Shown: positions 17,003 to 27,900, counted from the first letter of the stretch. The stretch is 64,000 bases of DNA from Saccharomycopsis fibuligera x Saccharomycopsis cf. fibuligera (GCA_001936135.1 CP012818.1:2418001-2482000), one strand, 5' to 3'. The notes: generated by a model from the letters alone, not told the origin. Translations and numbers: made by a program.

Positions 17003-19825
17003 TCAATCATCATCTTCTTCAATATCACCATGTTCCCAACACCCTTTTCTTTCCTGTTTAGCCAATTTCTCCAACTTGAGAAGCTCTTCCAACTCCTTGC
17101 CCAAAGAACTCTTCTCCCAGCTCTTCAATTTCTTCCCCTTATTAACAATAGCATACCCATTGGACACCAATTCCCTCTGCACTGATAAACTAGGGTTCTT
17201 CAATGCTTTATCTGGATCATACAAAGTCAACCCAACCTCTATCCCCGAGCCTAAGCCCTCTGGGTTCTTTTTGTTTTCCAAAGCGATAAGTTTCTTATCA
17301 ATGATCAACTCATCCAAGAAGTCTAACGCGTCATCTAAGTAGTTAGTTGGCTGAGATGGTGGTAGTCTGACAAGTGCCAAACTAGCAGTATGGCCCTGTG
17401 GTGCTAGCTTATCCAAGGAGAACTGCGCTGGCAATTTGCGGAAAGCTTTTGGTCCGGAGGTGACGTAGTCAATATTACCGAAATCAATATGCTGGACTTT
17501 GAACTTGCGGGTCGAAGCATCGTAACCAAGGACCTTGCCTCTGTAAAATTTACCGTTTTTGGAAAAGGCAACAGAGACCAAATCTCCTTTACGCGGCGCC
17601 GTTGTCAACTCTTGAGGGTATGAGGAGTTGGAAGCGGAGCTGGCAGCATTCACCTTGATTGGTTGATTGTTGTGGAATTCATGGAATTGTTTCATGAAGC
17701 TGATCAATTTCTCACTTTCGGAATCGATAAACTGGAAGGCAATAACGCCCTCGTCGGAAATATCATTGACTTCAATATCGTAATATTTTGGCTTCGCAGC
17801 AGGAGCACTAGTACCAGCACTGGTAGCAATTGAAGCATTGCCAGTAGCTTTGGTCAAGCTAGCAACGTCTGGGTCTTCTTCTTCTTCTTCTTCACCAGCA
17901 GCAGGGGTCCAGTTTTTCCAAATACCAATTCTCTGCTGCTGTGCTTTTTCCTGAGCATCCCAAAAGTCGTCACTGAATTTAGTCTGATCGATGGAAAATT
18001 CATGAATTTCCGCAAAACCTTGACTGAGCAAGCTATGTTGCAATGGCAATGATTGGCCCGGTAAGAACAAGTTACCAATAAAGCCGCCAACTTTGTCGGT
18101 GCTGTAGATTTGAATTTGCACGTCTCTTTGTAATGCTTTTTTAGTCACGTAGTCCAAAGCAGCATTTTGCAAAGCACTGTCTTTGTTTTTAGTGTTAGCA
18201 AGGCCACCGAGCACCAAAACCAACTTGACGCCGTCTTTAGGAAGCAATAACCGGAATCTATTTGGCGAAGAAACGTAGTCAACTACGGCGTTGATACGGG
18301 ATCTGTTGTTGAAGGTGGTGAGGAAAGTCTTAGCTCTGCCGGCGTTTTCACTAGCATCAACGATTCTCTCGGAGGGCGGTAGCTTATTACTGTGCAAACC
18401 GAGTTTCTTTTCAGCGGCCTTTTTCTCAGCTTCGATGAGAACGTCCCAGTTTGCGGATCTGGCGTCGTCCCCACGGCGGTGTCTAACCACGGTGGCCCAA
18501 CCTTGGGAGACAATCAACTCGCCCAAATCAGACCCGTCGTGCAACTGGACAGAAACTAATGGCCTTTCATCGAACGAGTCGCTTTTTGGGCGGATCCCAT
18601 CAATGGTGATCTGCAAGTGCTTGCCAATGATCTTCTTTCTAACGAACTCTTTAGCAAATGGCACGAATGGAGCCTGAGATGGGTCGGAGTTACGTGGCGC
18701 TCTCAAGGACGACAACTGAACGGTGAGTTCCTGGTCGCCGTTTTCGCCAATTCTGATCACGATAGTGTCAGCGCTGACCACTCTAGCAACCGTGGCTTCA
18801 TAAGTTGAACCAATACTGATAGCAGTTTTGCTGTTGCCAGAAGCAGCGATTTTTTTCCCGGCAGAAGTAGCAACATTTTTCCAAAGTCCGCGCTGGGCAA
18901 CTTTTGCCAATCTTTCACTGGCTCTGAGCAATGCCATATCCTTAGCACCAACGCTTGTAGACTGCCAATCGACAACTTCGGCCAATCCGTTCTCCAAGAT
19001 CTTCTCGGCAATGTTGCCTGCTGGGTGGATGATTTTGGCAATGTGGATCCCGTTGGCGGACTCTCCAACAATTGATAACTTAACGTTACGCAACAAGAGC
19101 CTCTGCTCGACAAAGTACTTGGCCTCGTTGCCGAACGGTTCGCTGTCGCTTGCTGAAGCAGCTGCGGCACCAGCACCAGCTGCGGTACCAGATCTGGGAG
19201 ACTTAATCCCGGCAATCAAAACTGGCAAAACAGAATGGCGAGTCTTGTCCAAAAGCACCCTCACAAGCAACCTGTCCCCGCTGATGACCTTTTCCACGAC
19301 GGCGTCCAAAGGCGCCTGCGATTGCGAGCGCTGCACATCGTCAAACAACAACTCGTTGCTGACATCGATCTTGTTCTGGTGTCCCCAGAGCCCCAAGTTG
19401 TCCGCCTTGGCCTTGCTCTGCAACTCCGACAATTGGTAGTACAACTCTTCGTCTTCCTCGAGCAACGTCGAGTTGTTTTCCTTCAACTTCACTGCGCCGT
19501 GCTGCAAAAGGTACGCAATCAAGCTATCAAAGATTGGGGTCTTGATGTCGCCAAACTCGCGCTTCGTGCCGCCGAGCCCCGGCAACGTGTAGAGCACCTG
19601 GAACTTGACGGTTTTGCCAATGAGCAACTTGCGCAAGATCTCGCGGGCCTGAAAGGAGTATATCTCATTGAGGGATAGCTTTGGGGCCTGGACGTACGCC
19701 AACGAGAGCTGGCGCTCCAACGGCGGGGTGCTGGCGCTGGTGCTGGCTGAAGTGGCGGGGACGAGGATGATGGTGTCGGCAGACAAGACTGCCTTGACTT
19801 TGGCAGAGTAGTACACTGAGGTCAT
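17003..19825 (-). CDS. Tudor staphylococcal nuclease-like protein (Tudor-SN)
   Basis: Tudor-SN (SND1/p100 family) proteins bind RNA and act in RNA decay, splicing and stress granules. The protein has 940 residues. Four staphylococcal-nuclease-like repeats can be followed by their recurring phrases: AKVKAVLSADTIILV at about 8, DAVVEKVISGDRLLV at about 173, YEATVARVVSADTIVI at about 342 and INAVVDYVSSPNRFRL at about 510. A Tudor domain at about 750-810 (RKGDLVSVAFSKNGKFYRGK ... VQHIDFGNIDYV) is inserted in a fifth, split SN repeat that ends the protein. Order and length match animal and fission yeast Tudor-SN. S. cerevisiae lacks this gene. DNA here is GC-richer than in neighbouring genes to the left. 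The short repeat GTTCAATCT precedes the start. Confidence 0.9.
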   Translation of the reverse strand: MTSVYYSAKVKAVLSADTIILVPATSASTSASTPPLERQLSLAYVQAPKLSLNEIYSFQAREILRKLLIGKTVKFQVLYTLPGLGGTKREFGDIKTPIFDSLIAYLLQHGAVKLKENNSTLLEEDEELYYQLSELQSKAKADNLGLWGHQNKIDVSNELLFDDVQRSQSQAPLDAVVEKVISGDRLLVRVLLDKTRHSVLPVLIAGIKSPRSGTAAGAGAAAASASDSEPFGNEAKYFVEQRLLLRNVKLSIVGESANGIHIAKIIHPAGNIAEKILENGLAEVVDWQSTSVGAKDMALLRASERLAKVAQRGLWKNVATSAGKKIAASGNSKTAISIGSTYEATVARVVSADTIVIRIGENGDQELTVQLSSLRAPRNSDPSQAPFVPFAKEFVRKKIIGKHLQITIDGIRPKSDSFDERPLVSVQLHDGSDLGELIVSQGWATVVRHRRGDDARSANWDVLIEAEKKAAEKKLGLHSNKLPPSERIVDASENAGRAKTFLTTFNNRSRINAVVDYVSSPNRFRLLLPKDGVKLVLVLGGLANTKNKDSALQNAALDYVTKKALQRDVQIQIYSTDKVGGFIGNLFLPGQSLPLQHSLLSQGFAEIHEFSIDQTKFSDDFWDAQEKAQQQRIGIWKNWTPAAGEEEEEEDPDVASLTKATGNASIATSAGTSAPAAKPKYYDIEVNDISDEGVIAFQFIDSESEKLISFMKQFHEFHNNQPIKVNAASSASNSSYPQELTTAPRKGDLVSVAFSKNGKFYRGKVLGYDASTRKFKVQHIDFGNIDYVTSGPKAFRKLPAQFSLDKLAPQGHTASLALVRLPPSQPTNYLDDALDFLDELIIDKKLIALENKKNPEGLGSGIEVGLTLYDPDKALKNPSLSVQRELVSNGYAIVNKGKKLKSWEKSSLGKELEELLKLEKLAKQERKGCWEHGDIEEDDD

Positions 19826-20411
19826 TCCGTTGAGTAGTTCTAATTCAATCTGTGTGATCTGTTCAATCTGTTCAATCTGTTGTTCAATATCAGTATGCGT
19901 TAAATCGATGGCTTATTCATCGACTTTCTCTGATATGGACTGATCTGATATTCCAGCCAGCCAGGCAAAGAGCGTGGCCGCCGGCGGTAGAGTAACTGAA
20001 TAACTGAGTAACGGCGACCACAGCGCAGTGGAAAAGATCCAACAATTAACAGCGAATCCAAAAGCGCCCGGGCTCGTAACGGCACGACTTTTTGAACGGA
20101 CTGCCGTCACTAGACGCAACTGAGACTTCAGGCGACGGTGACGGCAGCGCAATACTGGCTATGGTGATAGCACTACCACTCGTAACGAAAAAGTAACAAT
20201 AAGAACAAACATAGGAATAGAAGTACGAAACGTTGGCTGATAATTGGGACTAAATATACAGGGGACGAAGACAAAAAGACAGGTAAAGAAAGGGCACCTT
20301 TAAACTAAAAAGTGAGAAGAAAGCAGCTAGTAAGAAGAAAATAGTAGAAGGCAGAAAAAGTAAACAAAAACAAAAGCAAAAGCCAAAACCAAAAAACGAA
20401 TTTATATTTTC

Positions 20412-20442
<31 letters not shown>

Positions 20443-20651
20443 TGAAAAACAAAAAACGAAAAGTTAATGGAGCGCAGGGCTAACATAACGCCGCTAATTT
20501 TCATATTGTTATTGTTATGTGGATGTGTTTGTGAGTTGGGGGTATGCGTCTAAGGTAGATTTGAAAAAGCAAAAGATTGGGTACATTAGCTGGATGGACA
20601 AATCAAATAATTGGTGTAGGAGCGCGACGAGCGTGGTTACGGCTCAAGAGT
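19826..20651. other. intergenic region, Tudor-SN promoter / FLC 3' side
   Basis: About 825 bp. Adjacent to the Tudor-SN start (19850-19890) is a short repeat of CTGTTCAAT. GC-rich DNA at 19960-20150 is followed by A-rich DNA with an A27 tract at about 20412-20438. No credible ORF. Confidence 0.6.
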
Positions 20652-23471
20652 TCAAAACTTCTTGCCATAGGAAAGCTTGTTGATGTCCTCCTCGCTATCG
20701 TACCCCTGCGCTCTGCGAACGGGGCTAGCGTTAGCCGCCTCGTTAACCTGGTTTCCATAGCCGTTGCTGCCGCGGCCCAGATCAATAAAGTTTGCCGTCG
20801 TTGCTGGCTTGTTGGCGTAGTTGTTGTAGTTCGAGTAATCCACATTGCCACTATTGACCCCGCCGTGAGCGCCCGGGGTGTCTAGAAAGTTGAATTCGTC
20901 GTCGTCGGTTGGCGAGTTGATTGGGGTGGCGGATAAGGTCCTCTGGTGGTTGCCAAAGGAGTTATTTGCCGCGGCGCTATTGATTCGCGACGGTTTGGTG
21001 ACGTTGGCAGAAACGGCGCCGGCGCTGCCCACGGCACCAGAAGGCGATACTTGTGGTGGGGAGCCAAGAGCGTTGCTATTACTGAGGGTTGGGATTTGGG
21101 TGTAGTTGGCGTTGCTGGCGTTGCCATTGTTTCTGGACAAACTGTTAGCTTTGGAGAGTTTGATGGCACTAAGCTTTCTCGTTAGGGAAGCCACCGGGTT
21201 GGCACTGTTGGAATTGGCGGCACTGTTGTAAGCGCCGCCACCAGCATTATTCTTTTTAAATGACAATGTACGAGCAATTTTGGAGCCAAAGGCGGCAGCG
21301 GCACCAGCGCCAGCAGCACTAGCGCCAGCACCGCCAGCGCCTAAGGGTTTGACTTTTTCCACTGCTTCAGCGTCGTCATAGTCAAGGTCATTGATGTTTG
21401 AGGAGCTTGTTCTGTTGACGGTTCTTAGTCTCTCAATTTGGCTCTTGGATTTCAGCTGCAACGACTCTTCAGTCTCGCCGCCAAGCAAATCCCCCTTGGA
21501 GCTGACCATGTCCTTCAAACGGTATATTTCGTCTTCCCAGTTGTTTTGGTGATTCTTGGCCACAAGACCCAAATCGAGCAACTCTTCGGCACCAGGGTTA
21601 GGGGTGCCAGTGACATTGTTGCCATTGTTGAAAGCGCCGCCGGCGCTACTGTTATTGCCATCGATAGACTTCTCATCCATTAGCAAAGTGGAGTTTCTTT
21701 GGAACGAGGTTCTGTCGTCACCGGCTCTTCTGAATCTAGCGTCAGGCACCTTGGAAAGCAAGGCAATGGCAATGTACACGATGATCACGATAAGCAAAAT
21801 CAACGAGAACGCGGCATTCAAAATGAAAAAGACCCATCCCATGACGGAGGAGACTGCGCCGGGCTGGTTAAACAAGTCGGAGAAAAAGACAAAAAAGAAC
21901 GAATTGAGGCAAACCACGGTGGAGATGACAATGTTCAAGATGTTGGTAGGTCTGTCCAAGTAGGGCTTGTACTTGATCACCCCGGCCAAGTATGCCATGT
22001 CGAGCAACCAAATGACAAAGGACTGGGTCTTTCCCGAAGCTTGGCACAACCCAACAAAGATGGCCTTGACGAGGTTGAAGATCAAAAAGACGCCGCCCCA
22101 CCAGTACATGTTGGCATTGTACATGGTGTAGGAGAAGCCGTACTTGTCCAAGACGTTCTGGTTGCCGTACAAAATGGCGGCAGGGTTCTTGTAGGTGGCG
22201 ACACTGGTTCTTCCAAAGTAGAAAGCGCGGTAGGCGGCCCAACTGCTGATGCCCACGGCCATGGCCAAGAACAAAATGGCCAAGATGATGACTGCGGGGG
22301 AGTCGCGCTGGGTGAACTCCCAGAGCGAGAAGATTGTTAGCTGGGTGAAGCCAATGGCAATGTAGCGTAGCAAGGCGCCCTTCATGATGGTTTTCCAGTT
22401 TGATCTGAAATAAAAGGCGGTGGCGGGGTTCTTGATGACCTTGGCCCTGACCAAGCCCTCGAGCACAAGCTTGGACACGAGAATCACGCCGGCAAGCACG
22501 TAGCCGCAGAGAACAAAAAAGGTGAAGCCGGTGACGACGATGGAGGTGATCTCAATCTTGGCGTTGTAGCCGATCCGCTTGATGCCGCGGAGGACCGTCA
22601 ACTTGCTGGAGCTGTGGACCACAAGGGCAGGGGCCCTTTTGCGGAGATACTCGACGGCCCGCTGCACCAAGACGGCCTTGTTTTTCTCCCTGAAGTACAA
22701 GGTCGGGGAGCCGCCGGTGGCCTGGACGTACCAGCGGAAGATCTTCTGCATGAACTCGACTCTGATGAGCCCCATGGACCAGGCCAAGTTTTCTGCCCAG
22801 GCAGAGGCGATGGGAGGCATGGTGTCGACGTGCAACATTGCGCTGGTGACGACCGACTGGAAGTAGGAGAAAAGGGCAAGCGCGTTGACCGAGATGTGGG
22901 ACGCGGCGTTGGAGTTGCCGAAGGTGGAGAGCAAGGCAGAGACGAGCAAGCCGAGCCCAGCGACCACGGCGGTGGCCCATTTGGCGCCAACGTGGGAGAC
23001 GGTCTTGCCGTTGTCGAAGTAGGCGGCCATGCAGGCCAAATCTTTGCCGGAGTCGTCCTCGACCCTGACCTTGACGTAGGCGTCGATGTCGGGGACGGTG
23101 TAGGCAATGCCGGGAATCATGTCTGCGTACTTCTTGTTGAGGTACTCTGTGGAGTCGACAACGACCTGGCCGGAGTAAAGCGGGCAGAACTGCTTGAAGG
23201 ACAAGGAGCACAAGTTGATGGTCTTCTCGATGACCTTGAAGCCGTACGCGTAGACCTCGATCTTCGCGGTGACATAGTCGTTGATTTCCGAGTTCAAGTC
23301 GAGGTCGTACGTGAGGGCTCTGGAGTCTGGGTCGAACGTGACGTTGAACGTGGTGGCGGTTAGCTGGGAGTTGGCCATGCAGGGGACAAGCGAGGTGGCC
23401 TTGAGCTGCCGGCGCGCAAGGGCACAGGCGAAGAAGAGGCAGAGCGAGAGGACGTCGAGCAGGATCCTCAT
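20652..23471 (-). CDS. FLC family (TRP-like) membrane protein
   Basis: Flc proteins were described as flavin carriers involved in FAD import into the ER and cell-wall integrity; Flc2 is also studied as a TRP-like calcium channel. The protein has 939 residues. It has a signal peptide (about 1-19), then an ML-like lumenal/extracellular domain (about 24-165) with several Cys, matching the TRP_N region of the family. A TRP-like membrane domain spans about 170-590 with about nine hydrophobic segments. A long cytosolic Ser/Asn/Gly/Ala-rich tail runs from about 600 to the end. The tail contains basic RTLSFKK and RKLSAIKLSK patches that look like phosphosites. C. albicans has FLC1-FLC3; I cannot say which this is. 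Codon use is notably G/C-ending, unlike the permease genes at 33-38 kb. Confidence 0.85.
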   Translation of the reverse strand: MRILLDVLSLCLFFACALARRQLKATSLVPCMANSQLTATTFNVTFDPDSRALTYDLDLNSEINDYVTAKIEVYAYGFKVIEKTINLCSLSFKQFCPLYSGQVVVDSTEYLNKKYADMIPGIAYTVPDIDAYVKVRVEDDSGKDLACMAAYFDNGKTVSHVGAKWATAVVAGLGLLVSALLSTFGNSNAASHISVNALALFSYFQSVVTSAMLHVDTMPPIASAWAENLAWSMGLIRVEFMQKIFRWYVQATGGSPTLYFREKNKAVLVQRAVEYLRKRAPALVVHSSSKLTVLRGIKRIGYNAKIEITSIVVTGFTFFVLCGYVLAGVILVSKLVLEGLVRAKVIKNPATAFYFRSNWKTIMKGALLRYIAIGFTQLTIFSLWEFTQRDSPAVIILAILFLAMAVGISSWAAYRAFYFGRTSVATYKNPAAILYGNQNVLDKYGFSYTMYNANMYWWGGVFLIFNLVKAIFVGLCQASGKTQSFVIWLLDMAYLAGVIKYKPYLDRPTNILNIVISTVVCLNSFFFVFFSDLFNQPGAVSSVMGWVFFILNAAFSLILLIVIIVYIAIALLSKVPDARFRRAGDDRTSFQRNSTLLMDEKSIDGNNSSAGGAFNNGNNVTGTPNPGAEELLDLGLVAKNHQNNWEDEIYRLKDMVSSKGDLLGGETEESLQLKSKSQIERLRTVNRTSSSNINDLDYDDAEAVEKVKPLGAGGAGASAAGAGAAAAFGSKIARTLSFKKNNAGGGAYNSAANSNSANPVASLTRKLSAIKLSKANSLSRNNGNASNANYTQIPTLSNSNALGSPPQVSPSGAVGSAGAVSANVTKPSRINSAAANNSFGNHQRTLSATPINSPTDDDEFNFLDTPGAHGGVNSGNVDYSNYNNYANKPATTANFIDLGRGSNGYGNQVNEAANASPVRRAQGYDSEEDINKLSYGKKF

Positions 23472-23475
23472 TGCG

Positions 23476-23580
23476 GGCGTGTCTGTTTCTGTCTGTGTCT
23501 GTGTCTGTGTCTGTTTCTGTCTGTTTCTGTTTCTGTTTCTGTTTCTGTCGATGTGGCGGTCGATGTGGCGGTCGATGTGG
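23476..23580. repeat. TGTCTGTTTC-type and 12-bp tandem repeats in FLC leader
   Basis: Imperfect hexamers of CTGTGT/CTGTTT run from about 23479 to 23548, followed by nearly three copies of GTCGATGTGGCG up to about 23580. A related GGTCGTGGT tandem repeat follows at about 23705-23758. In the FLC mRNA sense these are CA-rich tracts within the 100-280 bases before the start codon. Confidence 0.8.
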
Positions 23581-23860
23581 ATTTGAGGTCTAGAGGAGGA
23601 CGGTGCGCGGTATCTATGGGGAGCGTAGACGTGCGGGTATCAAGAGCGAGTGCGACAGAGCGAGTGCGAAAAGAAGATGAGAATGAGGAAGCTGCTGGTG
23701 GCGGCCGTGGTGGTCGTGGTGGTCGTGGTGGTCGATGTGGTCGATGTGGTCGTGGATGGCAGGAGAAGAGTCGAGCGGGAAGAGGATCAGGTAAAGAGCA
23801 AAAAACGGCAGCGGATGAAATTCAGCTAGACGGTGATTCACAGCAAGGAAAAGGGAAGGA

Positions 23861-24095
23861 GAAGAAAAAATAAAAAAGAGTAAAACTAACAAAGTAAAAA
23901 TAAAAAAGTAAAAATAAAAAAGTAAAAATAAAAAAAAATAAAAAAAAAAAAAAGTAAAAAAAAGTAAAAAAAAGTAAAAAAAGTAAAAAAAGTAAAAAAG
24001 TAAAAAAGTAAAAAAAAAAAAAAGGAAAACGGAAAATGGAAAATGGAAAATGGACAATGGAAAGTGGACAGTGGAAAGTGGACAGTGGAACAGGA
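23861..24095. repeat. long polypurine/polypyrimidine tract
   Basis: About 235 bp in which the plus strand is almost wholly purine, with only scattered T and C. It is built from GTAAAAATAAAAAA and GTAAAAAA units and then GGAAAATG, GGAAAGTG and GGACAGTG units. Mirror-like purine tracts of this kind can form triplex DNA. In the FLC mRNA direction it is pyrimidine-rich. Confidence 0.8.
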
Positions 24096-24379
24096 GAAGG
24101 GAAAAAAAGCGGGACTTTGGCGCGTGCGCTGGGGCGAAAGTCAAGAAAAGCGAGAGCGTAGTCGGCTGGGCAGTAAGCGAGCAGAGAAGGGCGTCTATTT
24201 TTAGCGCTGTTGGCGCTTTTAGCGCTGCTGGCGCTGGGCAAGAGGGACGGAGGGGGCAGTGACAGTATTTGTTCTGCAAGTGCGACAGTGCTACAGTGCG
24301 ACAGTGCGAAGGGCGGTGCAAGAGAGAGCAGACAAGAGAAGAGCAGAGCAGACAGGAGCAACAGTTGTGCACTGCCCAG

Positions 24380-24830
24380 TTGTGTGTTGTGTGTTGTGTG
24401 TACCGCTGAGGCTGCGCGTCGCGCGCGTAGTGCTACACGCACCGCTGCGCCCTTTTTCTTCTCTCTGCTGCGCGTGCCGCTCCTTCGCCCTCGCCTTGGC
24501 CCTCCTCGGCCTGGCTCTCGCGCGCCGCCCGCGGCCCGCCGCCAGCCACGTTCGGCAGCCACCAAGACTCTTACTCTCTTGATCCTGGTCCCAGCTGCCG
24601 CCGCCCGCGGCCCGCAGCCACCGCCACCGCCACGCGCAAACACAGCTGGCCGGGAGCCACATGACATGCGGACGCGCTGCCTCGCGGCGCGCTGCCCAGC
24701 TCTGTGTGAGCCCGGCCGCTGCTGCTGACGGTGGCGCGTGTGTCATGTGCCATGTGCGCACCGCGGCAGCCACCGCGCGCACCGCAGATACTGCGAACAC
24801 CGCGACTACCGTGAAGACTGTAAATATCGT
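24380..24830. other. non-coding GC island
   Basis: About 450 bp that by eye is well above 60% GC with many CpG steps (GCGCGC, CCGCGG, CCGCCG). This contrasts with AT-rich intergenic DNA in the rest of the window. It lies between the SNT2 stop and the purine tract. No conserved protein is recognised in any frame. Confidence 0.6.
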
Positions 24831-24939
24831 GGATTCGCATAGCAACTACCACCCCAGCCAGCGCTGGTGGGAACACGTAGCACGCAAACAAGCAAGCAAA
24901 GCGAAAGTAAAGTAAGCTAAAGACAGACCAAAAAAAAAA

Positions 24940-27900
24940 CTATACTACAAAATACAAACTATTCTCCAACTGCTTGATCCCGTACAAGTCCTCGCTGATC
25001 GAGATGTCGTCGAGGTCCCGGTAGTGCCGTTGCTCTTGTTTCTTCTCCTCGTCTTGTCGGCCGGCCGCTGCTCCCTCGCCGGCGCAGAACGCGCACGCAC
25101 TGCTGGCGCCGTTGGCGCCGCTGGCGCCGCTGGCGCTGCCGCGGCCGGCGCTCCACCAGTTGGCGGTCCTGATGATCCCGCAAGTCCCGCAGTTCTCCGG
25201 CTTGTGGCACAACGGTCCGCCCTTCCCGCCGCCGCCGCCGCTGCTCTCGCCGCTGCTGGCGCTGGAAACAGCGCCGCCGCCAGCCTGCCCGACAGGCGAG
25301 TCGATGTCCATCAACTCGTCATCGAATATGTAGCCGCCGGCAGCATCCGCGCCGCCCATCGCGCCATGGCCGCTGCTGGCGGCAGCAGCAGCAGCGGCGG
25401 CACTCAAATTGACGAACCCGCTGCTCTCGTCATCGTTGCTGCCGTCTTGGCCGCGCTTCGGTCTTCCGTCCTTGGCCTGGCGGCCCTTGCCGCTTCCAGA
25501 ATCGTTTTGGGCATCGCTGGCGTCGCCTGAGCCCGACGACCCCGACCCCGAGCCCGCCGCCGCCGCCGCGTCAAGCAGCGCGCGGCCGCGGTTTCTATTG
25601 CGACGTAGCTCTTCTTTGACTAGTTGCATTTCCCTGTGTCTAAGTGCCGGCCCAGTGATTCCATCCGCGTACTGCTTGTATGCCTCAACGTAGAGTTGCA
25701 AGAGCGGCGCTGACGGCTTGCCGCCTGCAGCCGCCGGGCTCGTCGGCGCGGATTTCTTAGCAGCGCTGCTGTCCTTGCTTTCATCGCCAGCGCCGTCGCC
25801 GTCGCCATCCACATCGAGTAGGACAGCCCGTTCACGAAGCGGCACAATGTTTGGCTCCTTGTCCAACTCAAACACCTTGCGCGCAGCGGCGCTGGGCAGA
25901 TGGCCTTCGCTGCCGCCCTTGCTGGCTTCTGCCTGTTCTGCTGTTGGCGGCGCGTGGCTTCTGCCATGATTCGCGCAAATAATAATAGGCACCGGAACAC
26001 CCACAATGCCGGACCTTTCCACCCTCACCAACTTTTTGGCTTTGAAATCAAAGATGCTGTCACTGGCGGTGGCACCGGTGGCGCCGGCGGCGCCGTTACC
26101 GTTGCCGTTGCCGTTGCCGTTGCTGCTCTTTCCGCTAGCGCCAGCACCGCCGTCTTCGCCACCCTCTTTCTTCACACCACTGGCAGCAGCGCCACCAGCA
26201 GTAGCACCGCCAGCGCCGCCAGCGAACTCCAACTCAGGCATGATTTTGAACCCAATAAAGTACCCGCTGGTGTCCTGCGCGCACGTTACGTGCACTCCGC
26301 TCTGGCACAACTCACAGTTCACCACCAATCCGCTTTTGATCCCACACACGCCGCACTGCTTGAACTCGTTCTTAACCAAGCTGAGCGGCAAGTTGACCAC
26401 TCCCTGCATCGATCTCGCGTCCTCGAACTTGATGTCCGGCCCAAAAAGGCAGCAGATAACATGGGCCCACTTGAAACTAGTGGCGCAACGCTTCAAAGCA
26501 TCTGGAAACGAAGTCGCTGCCCCAACAATGGCGCTATCGTGGTCGATTTCCTTAGAGTAGCAGAGACTGCAGCCATAGTACGTGCTGCATATCGGATGCA
26601 AATCGTTGGAACACGAGTCGCAGCACCACTCTTTATTGTACATTTTCAACGGGCCACTGTCGCTAGAGCTAGCATCACTTTCCCTTGCCGACGGCACCGG
26701 CACGCCGTAACATGAAGCATGGACATTCAACCCGCAGTTGGAGCAGATGATAATTTCCCCCAAAGTGCCTTCGTCACAGCTACGGCAGACACAGCACGGC
26801 CGCTTATTTGGAGCAAAAAGTCCGTTGGAACTAATTATGTGCTTCAACCCCGGCAGATCTTTGGAGTTGGATGACTTCGTTTTTGGCGACAACGGAATGG
26901 TAAAATCGTCTTTTGGCTCCGGTAAGGAGTTGTCAAATTCTTGGGTTCGCGAGTCGTAATTCTCAAAATTATACGTATAGTTCTCGTTGTATGCGTAGTG
27001 GTAGCCTGTAGTGTCGCTAGCTAGCTCACTGACCGCAAGATCGTTAACGTTTTTAGCACTTCCATTCTGTCCCTTCTTGTCGGGATTCTTGCTGTCCGCA
27101 GTATTCATGAGGCTACTAAGAGTGGTTCTGGTCGGCGTGCCGGCTGGTTTAATGTTAACAAAACTGCCACCCCGTTCTTCTTCGCTGCTCTTTTTAACCG
27201 CAGAGCTCGCAGCGGTTCCAGTTGTGGTACCATTGACCGGCTTGCCAACTGAATCGCGCTTCTTTTTAGAATCGGAAATCGTAGCGCTACCACCAGCAGG
27301 TTCTTCTTTCTTGATCTTTGATTCTTTAGCAGTAGCAGCAGTAGGAGTGGTAGTGGTAGTAGCAGTAGTAGTGCCAGCAGCAGCAGCGGCGGCAGCGGCA
27401 GCGGCGGCTTTCTTTGACTGCTTTGAAGTCGCAGAGGTTGTTGCTTTGGTAGCAGTTGGTTTGGAAACCTCATTAGTGCTGTCAGCAGAGGCCCCAGCTG
27501 TCGCTGCTGTTGCCACGGCCGCTTTCCCACCCTTTGGTTTCTTTGTAACCACCTGTTCGTCCAAACTTGGCGACGCAGACTTCCGTTTATTACCGCCAGC
27601 AACCAGTCTAGCAACTTTGGCCTTCTCCTTCTCTTCCAAAATCTTCAACGCATCCTCAGCCAATTCATACTCGATTTTCTTTTTCCACGAATTGCCGCCA
27701 CGCTGATTAATCTTCTTCAACACCTCAAGCGGATCTTCCCAAGAAACTGCATACAATCGCCACAATTTAGCGCACCGATGGCACAAGGCCACAATGGTTT
27801 CCTTTGGGTCTGCAGGGGCCACAGGATGGCCAGCGGCTCTGAACCATTTTTTCGACTGTGTAGTTTTGCAGTGCTTGCACTCGTAACGACGATGCTGCTT

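Larger units (their letters stand above)
23472..24939. promoter_or_regulatory. 1.47-kb compositionally layered leader/promoter of FLC gene
   Basis: The region between SNT2 (stop side) and FLC (start side) has distinct layers. Next to the FLC ATG are CTGT/TTCTGT repeats, then a 12-bp repeat of GTCGATGTGGCG, then a GGTCGTGGT repeat, then a roughly 230-bp purine-rich tract, then (GGAAAATG)-like repeats, and finally a 450-bp GC island next to SNT2. Long open frames on both strands (for example 23614-24372, 23822-24667 and 24291-24845 on the minus strand) are low complexity or Arg/Ala-biased and probably follow from composition. It probably carries the FLC promoter and 5' UTR. Confidence 0.55.

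Noticed and set aside
23614-24845. Long minus- and plus-strand frames upstream of the FLC gene (up to 281 codons).
   Set aside because: Products are Phe/Leu or Arg/Ala low complexity caused by purine tracts and GC bias, with no recognisable domain.
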